Below are positions 1 to 5,283 of a DNA stretch of 34,708 nucleotides, in pieces. A program made the position numbers and the translations under genes. Positions within the stretch are counted from its first letter, which is position 1. Every line of letters begins with the position of its first letter. Below the pieces are notes generated by a model. That model saw only the letters and a program-made list of their open reading frames with translations, was not told the DNA's origin and searched no databases. The stretch comes from Alphaproteobacteria bacterium UBA6347 (GTDB lineage: Bacteria > Pseudomonadota > Alphaproteobacteria > CAAGCB01 > CAG-977): positions 1 through 34,708 of the forward strand of contig DJRZ01000069.1 in assembly GCA_002440235.1 (NCBI GenBank), read 5' to 3'.

Positions 1-210
1 AAGTGCGGACTGACGAAAGACGCGAAGCTTTCGTTTCGGATAACGGCGCTGGGGACTTTGCCCGCCGAGGGAGAGGCGTACAACATCGCGGACCGCGTTT
101 CCTCCGAAACCAAAGCTTGCGTCCGCGCCGTCCTGCGCCCGATGGTCGACTTGCCCGTCGACATCGACGTCGACGAACCCCTCCTCCTGATCATTCCGGC
201 GAAACAATAA
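1..210 (+). CDS. 3' end of an unrecognised protein (partial)
   Basis: The first reading frame is open from the window edge for 69 codons and closes with TAA at 208-210. The start lies outside the window. Codon use (many gcg, gac, cgc and ttt) matches the confirmed genes, and the only longer overlapping frame (3-311) gives an arginine-rich product typical of an out-of-frame translation, so I take frame 1 as the real gene. The visible part is a mixed alpha/beta-looking segment with a run of acidic residues (DIDVDE) before a hydrophobic end (PLLLIIPAKQ). I recognise no family. The gene ends about 40 bases before the proposed start of the structured RNA leader. Confidence 0.6.
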   Translation, partial: KCGLTKDAKLSFRITALGTLPAEGEAYNIADRVSSETKACVRAVLRPMVDLPVDIDVDEPLLLIIPAKQ

Positions 211-215
211 CCGCC

Positions 216-243
216 TTAACGGATTGGCAACACATTTTATCCT
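216..243 (+). promoter_or_regulatory. Weak candidate promoter for the structured leader RNA
   Basis: TTAACG at 216-221 and TATCCT at 238-243 are 16 bases apart, each matching the sigma-70 consensus at four of six positions. Transcription would start near 250, just before the first hairpin. A second -35-like TTGGCA at 224-229 has no well-placed -10. This is a weak prediction, offered because no better promoter is visible between the upstream stop codon and the first hairpin. Confidence 0.3.
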
Positions 244-249
244 ATCCTT

Positions 250-486
250 TCGCCGGAATATCTGATGAATGTTCCGGGGTGTGGAAACCCCTGCTCATAC
301 GTCTTGTGTAAAGACGATAATTTTGCACGCCTTCTGGTTCAAACGACCGGAAGGCGACAAAATAAGTGTATGCGAAACACCGCGGAATACTAGTTGACCG
401 CGGCGTGTTCGGCGTATGCGAATATGTCGCACTATTTTATGAGAGTAGTTTCCAACTTCCGGTCGCCTTCATCAGGCGACTTTTTT
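250..486 (+). ncRNA. Structured RNA leader with attenuator layout, upstream of the R-M operon
   Basis: This stretch has no coding frame with normal codon use but contains a chain of strong hairpins: 253-258/272-277 (6 bp), 276-280/287-291 (5 bp), 300-305/311-316 (6 bp, 5-nt loop), 329-338/346-355 (10 bp, one wobble, 7-nt loop), 376-385/398-409 (10 bp with a 2-nt bulge), 431-438/442-449 (8 bp with wobbles), and a terminator hairpin 462-467/475-480 followed by six T. Bases 350-358 (GAAGGCGAC) are a perfect 9-bp complement of 462-470 (GTCGCCTTC), so the 3' arm of the 329-355 hairpin can pair with the terminator 5' arm instead. The restriction-modification start codon lies only about 20 bases after the T tract, so its mRNA must read through. 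I recognise no known riboswitch or ncRNA family. An independent small RNA with leaky termination is the main alternative. Confidence 0.6.
462..486 (+). terminator. Intrinsic terminator inside the R-M leader
   Basis: GTCGCC (462-467), a 7-nt loop, GGCGAC (475-480), then TTTTTT (481-486). It lies 5 bases before the ribosome binding site of the nuclease-methylase gene, so it acts on that gene's own transcript rather than on an upstream unit only. Its 5' arm and the first loop bases are also complementary to 350-358. Confidence 0.8.
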
Positions 487-505
487 CGTTTAAAGGAAAC
501 GCTTG

Positions 506-2509
506 ATGCCCAGTATCGAAGAAAAAATCGAAAACATCGCCAAGGAACAGCTGAAAAAATGCCGGACGTTCACCAAAACCGAAAGCGTTAACGCCGAAAT
601 CGATGACGCGCTGAAAAACGCCCCGTCCAAAAGCGGCGGGAAAGGCAGCAACTATCCCGACATCAAATTGTTTCTGACGACGAAATCCAACCGGAAAATC
701 CCCGTGATGATCGAAGTCAAAGGAACGAAAGGGGATTTGATCAAAACCGCGCCGAACGGCGAAATCGACAATTCCAAGGCGTCCAACATTCAAAAATACG
801 CGGTGAACGGAGCGGTTCATTACGCCGACGCGATTGTGAAAAACACAATGTCGTACAAGGAATCCGTCGCCGTCGGCGTGAACGGATACGAAGATGCGGG
901 CGAAATCAAAACGGAACTGGGCGTTTATTACGTTTCGGCGAACAACTTTTGCATCCCGAAAAAAGTCGGCGATTACAGCGATTTAAGTTTTCTGTATCCG
1001 GAAAATTTTGAAAGCTTCGTTCAAAAAATCGACGCGCTTTCCCTGACCGAAGAGGAGAAAGAGGCGAAAGCCAAAGATTACGAAAACCAGATCGAAATCA
1101 AGCTGAAAGCGTTGAACCAAAAAATGCACGACGAATTGAAAATATCCGTCGGGTCGCGCGTTCAGCTGGTGGCGGGGCTGATTATGGCGGCTTTGGGCGT
1201 TGACGGCAGGGTTTCCCCGCTGGAAATAACGGATTTAAAGGGCGACACGGGGGAAAATTCAAACGACGGAAAGATCGTCGTCAACAAAATCGCCGATTTT
1301 TTGAACGAAAAGAACCTGCCCAAGGAAAAGCGGGAACTGATCGTTTCCGATTTGTCGCAAGTGTTCATTTATTCGCAGATTTACAAGCCTGAAAACGGCG
1401 AAAGCAAGATTAAAACCGTCTATGCCGTCATTAAAAACGACATCATGCCGATTTTCACGTCCGCGCGGCATTTGGATTTTACGGGCAGACTGTTCAACGT
1501 GCTGAACGAATGGGTGGACATTCCGGACGGCGATAAAAACGATGTCGTGCTGACCCCGCGCTATGTCTGCGAATTTATGGCGAAGCTGTGCAAAGTCAAC
1601 AAGGACAGCTATGTTTGGGACTATGCGACGGGCAGCGCGGGATTTTTGATTTCCGCGATGAAGCAAATGATCGACGACGCGGAAAAAACGATCGCCAGCC
1701 CGAAAGAACGCGCCGAAAAAATCGCGCACATCAAGTATTTTCAGCTGCTGGGCGTCGAACTGCGCGCCGACATTTACATGCTGGCGGTGCTGAACATGAT
1801 TTTGATGGGGGACGGTTCGTGCAACATTTTGCACAAGGATTCCCTGACCGAATTTAAAGGCAATTACGAACAGGGGACGCAAAAGGACACGCCGTTTCCC
1901 GCCGACGTGTTCCTTTTAAATCCGCCCTATTCCGCCAAAGGAAAGGGATTCGTTTTCGTCGAACGCGCGCTGAGCCGCATGTCGGGCGGACGCGCCGCGG
2001 TTTTGATTCAGGAAAACGCCGGCAGCGGCAACGGTTTGCCCTACACAAAGGAAATTCTGAAACGCAATACGCTGGTCGCCGCGATTCACATGAGCGACAT
2101 CTTTTGCGGCAAAGCGGGCGTGCAGACGGCGATTTACGTTTTCGACGCCGGCGTTCCGCACAGTGCGGACAATCTGGTGAAATTCATTGATTTTTCAAAC
2201 GACGGCTATACGCGCCAAAACCGCAAAAAATCGGGCGCAGACGTCAATTTGAAAAACACGGGCGACGCCGCCGGCCGCTATCGCGAAGTCGCCGACATCG
2301 TTTTAAACCGCAAAAAGGCGACGCATTATTTTGACGATTGCGTGACGGAGGACACGATTTCCCTGAACGGCGACGATTGGACATACGCGCAGCACAAACG
2401 GGTGGACACGATTCCGACCGAATCCGATTTCAGAAAAACCGTTGCGGATTATTTGGCGTGGAAAGTGTCAACCCTGTTGAAATCGGAGGGCACGCCCGAA
2501 AATTTTTGA
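506..2509 (+). CDS. BcgI-like restriction-modification protein: fused nuclease and N6-adenine methylase
   Basis: This 667-residue protein joins a nuclease and a DNA adenine methylase, the arrangement of the A subunit of Type IIB (BcgI-like) systems. The N-terminal PD-(D/E)xK nuclease signature is visible as PD at residues 51-52 and ExK at 70-72. The methylase half has the S-adenosylmethionine motif DYATGSAGF near residue 372 and the catalytic NPPY near 472, in the order seen in Type I HsdM proteins. Translation should start at the ATG at 506, preceded by AAAGGAAA at 492-499; the TTG directly before it is less likely. The next gene, overlapping by about 3 bases, encodes the specificity subunit, so the two would form one complex that binds a bipartite site, methylates adenine and cuts unmodified DNA. 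Expression is probably governed by the attenuator-like leader. The family is well supported; the exact type and target site are inference. Confidence 0.88.
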   Translation: MPSIEEKIENIAKEQLKKCRTFTKTESVNAEIDDALKNAPSKSGGKGSNYPDIKLFLTTKSNRKIPVMIEVKGTKGDLIKTAPNGEIDNSKASNIQKYAVNGAVHYADAIVKNTMSYKESVAVGVNGYEDAGEIKTELGVYYVSANNFCIPKKVGDYSDLSFLYPENFESFVQKIDALSLTEEEKEAKAKDYENQIEIKLKALNQKMHDELKISVGSRVQLVAGLIMAALGVDGRVSPLEITDLKGDTGENSNDGKIVVNKIADFLNEKNLPKEKRELIVSDLSQVFIYSQIYKPENGESKIKTVYAVIKNDIMPIFTSARHLDFTGRLFNVLNEWVDIPDGDKNDVVLTPRYVCEFMAKLCKVNKDSYVWDYATGSAGFLISAMKQMIDDAEKTIASPKERAEKIAHIKYFQLLGVELRADIYMLAVLNMILMGDGSCNILHKDSLTEFKGNYEQGTQKDTPFPADVFLLNPPYSAKGKGFVFVERALSRMSGGRAAVLIQENAGSGNGLPYTKEILKRNTLVAAIHMSDIFCGKAGVQTAIYVFDAGVPHSADNLVKFIDFSNDGYTRQNRKKSGADVNLKNTGDAAGRYREVADIVLNRKKATHYFDDCVTEDTISLNGDDWTYAQHKRVDTIPTESDFRKTVADYLAWKVSTLLKSEGTPENF

Positions 2510-3687
2510 CAAGCCCCCGTTTGGAAAAATTGAACAAAGAATTTGAACGAAACGGGGGCGAATGGAAAGAATTTAAAATCGGTGAATTGTTTGATATACA
2601 TCCGACAAAAGCTTACAAACTGACCAACGCGGATTTACTGAACGTCAACGGGAAAACGCCCGTCGTTTCAAATACCGGCTTGAACAACGGCATCATCGGA
2701 TTCAGTGTTTTACCGCCAACCGAACAAGGCAATATCATCACATACAGCGATACAACGACATCGGACGGTATTTTTTATCAGCCTGCCGATTTTATCGGTT
2801 ATCCGCATATCCAAGGATTATATCCGCATCAAGAAAATAAATGGTTTGAAAAATCTCTATTATATTTTGTGTCGTTGTTTCGTAAAAGTGCGGCCGGACG
2901 TTTTGATTACACCAATAAATTCAATCGTAAAACAGCGGCTGAATTGATAGTCATTCTCCCCGCCGCGCCCGACGGAATGCCGGATTTTTCCTATATGGAA
3001 CAATATATCGGCGAGCTTGAACAAGCGCGCGTCAGCGAGCTTGCGGCGTACCTGCGCGCCGCCGGATTGGAAAATTACGATTTGACCGCCGCCGAACAAA
3101 CCGCGCTGGACGATTTTAAAAACAATCGCATGAATTTTAAAGAATTTAAAATAGAGGATCTGTTTGATTTTTTACCCGCTCCATACTTTGGAAAAATAAA
3201 AAGACAACTGAACGTCAGCAAAATACGAACAAACGAGTTCAATCTTCCGTTGGTTTGCGCCAAAAAAGGAAATAACGGGATTATGTACTACGGACGTTCG
3301 ACCGATTTTAAATCATATAAAAATGTCTTATCCGTTGTTTATAACGGCGTTGTCGCCGCGGGTCTTGTCTACGCTCACAATGAAAACATCGGGATTTTTA
3401 CGGACAGCTACCTGATAAAATCGAAATACGACATCGCTTTTAAAACGAATTTGTTTTTTAAGACCGTTATTGAAAAATGTATTTACGACAAATATTCCCG
3501 CGAATTGAAAGCCGTTTGGAAACGGGTGAAGGAAAACATTGTTTTTCTTCCGATCAAACGCAACGGCGCGCCGGATTTCGCTTTTATGGAATCGTTCATC
3601 ACGGCGCAGCAAAAGCTGGCGATCAGGGACGTTGTGTTGTGGAAAGACAAAGTCATATCCGAAACGCGGAAAGTCGCGAATGTTTGA
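2506..3687 (+). CDS. Specificity (S) subunit of the BcgI-like system
   Basis: About 393 residues with two similar halves, each opening with a short signature (EWKEFKIGELFDI and NFKEFKIEDLFDF, the second near residue 207) that marks the start of a target-recognition domain in Type I and Type IIB S subunits. Between and after them lie helical conserved regions (for example FSYMEQYIGELEQARVSELA) that should contact the catalytic subunit. It would read the two halves of the DNA target. The start is uncertain. I chose the TTG at 2506 because it overlaps the upstream TGA, but the GGAGGG at 2485-2490 is rather far away, and the TTG at 2521 or translational coupling are alternatives. Both recognition domains (about 2700-2930 and 3150-3500) are clearly more AT-rich than their surroundings, as expected where recognition domains are swapped by recombination. 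Confidence 0.85.
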   Translation: MTSPRLEKLNKEFERNGGEWKEFKIGELFDIHPTKAYKLTNADLLNVNGKTPVVSNTGLNNGIIGFSVLPPTEQGNIITYSDTTTSDGIFYQPADFIGYPHIQGLYPHQENKWFEKSLLYFVSLFRKSAAGRFDYTNKFNRKTAAELIVILPAAPDGMPDFSYMEQYIGELEQARVSELAAYLRAAGLENYDLTAAEQTALDDFKNNRMNFKEFKIEDLFDFLPAPYFGKIKRQLNVSKIRTNEFNLPLVCAKKGNNGIMYYGRSTDFKSYKNVLSVVYNGVVAAGLVYAHNENIGIFTDSYLIKSKYDIAFKTNLFFKTVIEKCIYDKYSRELKAVWKRVKENIVFLPIKRNGAPDFAFMESFITAQQKLAIRDVVLWKDKVISETRKVANV

Positions 3688-3697
3688 CGCATATGAA

Positions 3698-3735
3698 AAT
3701 CCCCGCCGGAAATGCCCGACGGGGGTTTGATTTTT
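3698..3735. terminator. Terminator between the R-M operon and the ferredoxin gene
   Basis: CCCCG (3701-3705) pairs with CGGGG (3720-3724); after one mismatch, CGG (3707-3709) pairs with CCG (3716-3718). TTTGATTTTT follows on the plus strand. It ends the R-M operon and, on the minus strand, lies just after the ferredoxin stop with a weaker ATTTTC tail, so it may work in both directions. Confidence 0.7.
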
Positions 3736-3751
3736 CGCGTTTGAAACGGAA

Positions 3752-3976
3752 TTAAGCCTTCGCGGATTCTTCGGCGTTGAACTTGATCCATTTTTCGTCG
3801 GCGTCCGCGTCGTTGCAGATCGCGCCCTGCGGGCATTCGGAAATGCAAACGCCGCAATCGATGCAGGTGTCGGGATTGACGACGGCTTGCGTGTCCGCTT
3901 CGGTGATCGCGCCGACGGGGCAAACGTCGATGCAGGTCAGGCATTTCACGCAGGAATCGTTGATAACAGAAGCCAT
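3752..3976 (-). CDS. Small 2[4Fe-4S] ferredoxin
   Basis: A 74-residue electron carrier with two complete 4Fe-4S motifs, CVKCLTCIDVCP and CIDCGVCISECP, each of the form CxxCxxCxxxCP and each binding one cluster together. The start is the ATG at 3976, placed 8 bases after a clear GGAGAT; an upstream in-frame start would bypass that site. In many alphaproteobacteria the helicase and S4 genes are followed by the ferredoxin fdxA, a seven-iron protein of about 110 residues. This one is shorter, with two regular 4Fe-4S motifs, resembling clostridial-type ferredoxins, and a C-terminal acidic tail (DADADEKW). It therefore sits in the fdxA position but is not a typical FdxA. Its redox partner is not in the window. 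Confidence 0.92.
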   Translation of the reverse strand: MASVINDSCVKCLTCIDVCPVGAITEADTQAVVNPDTCIDCGVCISECPQGAICNDADADEKWIKFNAEESAKA

Positions 3977-4075
3977 TTTAAATCTCCTCAAACTGGTTTG
4001 TATGACAAGGTCAATATAAACCTTTTCGCCCGCATTTCAAGACGGAATCGATCCCGCGCCCTTCAAATAAAGCGA

Positions 4076-4098
4076 ACCCCCGTTTAAAAAACGGGGGT
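4076..4098 (-). terminator. Hairpin terminator downstream of the 4124-4813 gene
   Basis: A 10-bp perfect stem (CCCCCGTTT with AAACGGGGG, plus one A-T pair) has a 3-base loop. On the minus strand it is followed by TTCGCTTTATTTG. It separates the orphan gene from the ferredoxin gene. Confidence 0.65.
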
Positions 4099-4123
4099 CG
4101 ACGTTTTGTCCGGACGAAAGGAA

Positions 4124-4813
4124 TCAGTATCCTCTGCCCTGACGGTTCAAAGCGGCGTCGCGCAACGGATTCGAAGAGGCGGCGGGTTTCTGTTCCTCTT
4201 TCGGCATCAGGGATTTCAGCCATTCTTCGCGTTTTTTCGCTTCGGCTTTTTCCTTGTCGGTCAAGATGCGTTTGGGTTCAACCTTGCAATTCGAACTGCA
4301 TCTTTTCACCTGTTCCCATTCCATCGCTTTTTGAAAATCCTTCGGTTTGTCGCCGTTCGAAAACGGGACGCCCAATCCGATGTCCTGGAAACACAGCTGT
4401 TTTTCCAACTGGCGAATGATTTCCGGATTTTTGGTGACGACCATTTCCTTGCTGCCGAAACTGTACGCGGCGTACACGCCGTTGTTGGACCCCGTGACGC
4501 CCGACTGAATCTGCCCGTCGCCGTTGGGAACGCACAGTTTGTCGTAATAGTCCTGATCCGTCATCTGAGCGCGCTTGCACGCGTCTTCGTAAGTTCTGGC
4601 GTGCGGGAACAACGGCAATTCCTTTCTCTCCCAGCCGCCCATCGTGGTGACGTTTCCGTCGCCCCTGTCGACTTTGAATCCGTTGCGGTCGTTACGCATG
4701 TTAATGACCATAAAATCGCCGTTTTCCTGCTTGTACCCCATTTCGCCCAGCAACGAGGACATGGAGTTTTCGCTGCTGCGGACCACTTTGTCCCAAGAAT
4801 CTTCTCTGTTCAT
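4124..4813 (-). CDS. Unrecognised soluble protein (orphan in the helicase cluster)
   Basis: I do not recognise this 229-residue protein. It has no signal peptide or membrane segment. The middle is glycine- and asparagine-rich with mixed alpha/beta character (VTGSNNGVYAAYSFGSKEM). The last third is highly charged and helical (DKEKAEAKKREEWLKS) and ends in a proline/alanine-rich, basic tail. Two cysteines lie close together (CSSNC). Two ATG codons are possible; I chose the second (4813) because AGGGG lies 7 bases before it, against 1 base for the ATG at 4819. Codon use matches the neighbours. It has its own terminator, sits after an AT-rich gap (4820-4908), and separates the S4 and ferredoxin genes, which are usually adjacent in alphaproteobacteria, so it may be a lineage-specific insertion. 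Confidence 0.8.
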   Translation of the reverse strand: MNREDSWDKVVRSSENSMSSLLGEMGYKQENGDFMVINMRNDRNGFKVDRGDGNVTTMGGWERKELPLFPHARTYEDACKRAQMTDQDYYDKLCVPNGDGQIQSGVTGSNNGVYAAYSFGSKEMVVTKNPEIIRQLEKQLCFQDIGLGVPFSNGDKPKDFQKAMEWEQVKRCSSNCKVEPKRILTDKEKAEAKKREEWLKSLMPKEEQKPAASSNPLRDAALNRQGRGY

Positions 4814-4908
4814 CGGCATTCCCCTTCAAAGAAAAAAATCTATTAAAAATAGTAGACAAATTTTTCACAAAAATAAAGTCTTTTTCGCTCTGACGGGCAA
4901 AGCTCCGT

Positions 4909-5280
4909 CTAAAACCGTCCTTTCAGCCGGTTCAGCGCGCGGCGGTCGCGTTTGGTCGGACGTCCCGATCCCGCCGGACGGTATTCAAACGCGGCTTTCG
5001 GCGGCGGAGTCGTCCGTTCCGGTTCGCGCAGGTTTTCGTACAGCGTTTGCGCGGCGGGCGCGCCGACCCGCCGTTCGGCGAACCCGACCACCCGCACGAA
5101 AAACCGCACGGTCGCGCGCAGAAAAACCACCTCGTCGCCGATTTTAACGTCGACCGACGATTTCAGGACTTTGTCCCCGTTCAGCGCGACGTGCCCGCCC
5201 GCGACCATTTCCTGCGCCGCCGTCCGCGTTTTGGCAAAACGGGCGAAGTACAGCCATTTGTCGATGCGCTGGGATTCCAC
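4909..5280 (-). CDS. S4-domain RNA-binding protein (Hsp15/HslR-like)
   Basis: This 123-residue protein opens with a canonical S4 RNA-binding fold (RIDKWLYFARFAKTR, then GGHVALNGDKV around residues 28-40 and a DVKIGDEV turn), the layout of the Hsp15 family, which in Escherichia coli binds stalled 50S subunits carrying nascent chains. The C-terminal half is basic and proline/arginine-rich (RPTKRDRRALNRLKGRF), suitable for RNA contact. It starts at a GTG (5280), three bases after the helicase stop codon, so the two genes are almost certainly co-transcribed and probably translationally coupled; no strong ribosome binding site is visible. The association with the helicase suggests a role in RNA or ribosome turnover, but the target is unknown. 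Confidence 0.88.
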   Translation of the reverse strand: MESQRIDKWLYFARFAKTRTAAQEMVAGGHVALNGDKVLKSSVDVKIGDEVVFLRATVRFFVRVVGFAERRVGAPAAQTLYENLREPERTTPPPKAAFEYRPAGSGRPTKRDRRALNRLKGRF

Positions 5281-5283
5281 AGC

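Noticed and set aside
344..358. CCGGAAGG in the leader, recalling the signal recognition particle RNA core
   Set aside because: The flanking SRP domain IV bases (CAGG and AGCAGCC) are absent, and the word is explained by the 329-355 hairpin.
377..388. ACCGCGG in the leader, similar to part of the T-box consensus
   Set aside because: The rest of the T-box (specifier loop, AGGGTGG part) is missing, the word lies in an ordinary hairpin, and the downstream gene is not an aminoacyl-tRNA or amino-acid gene.
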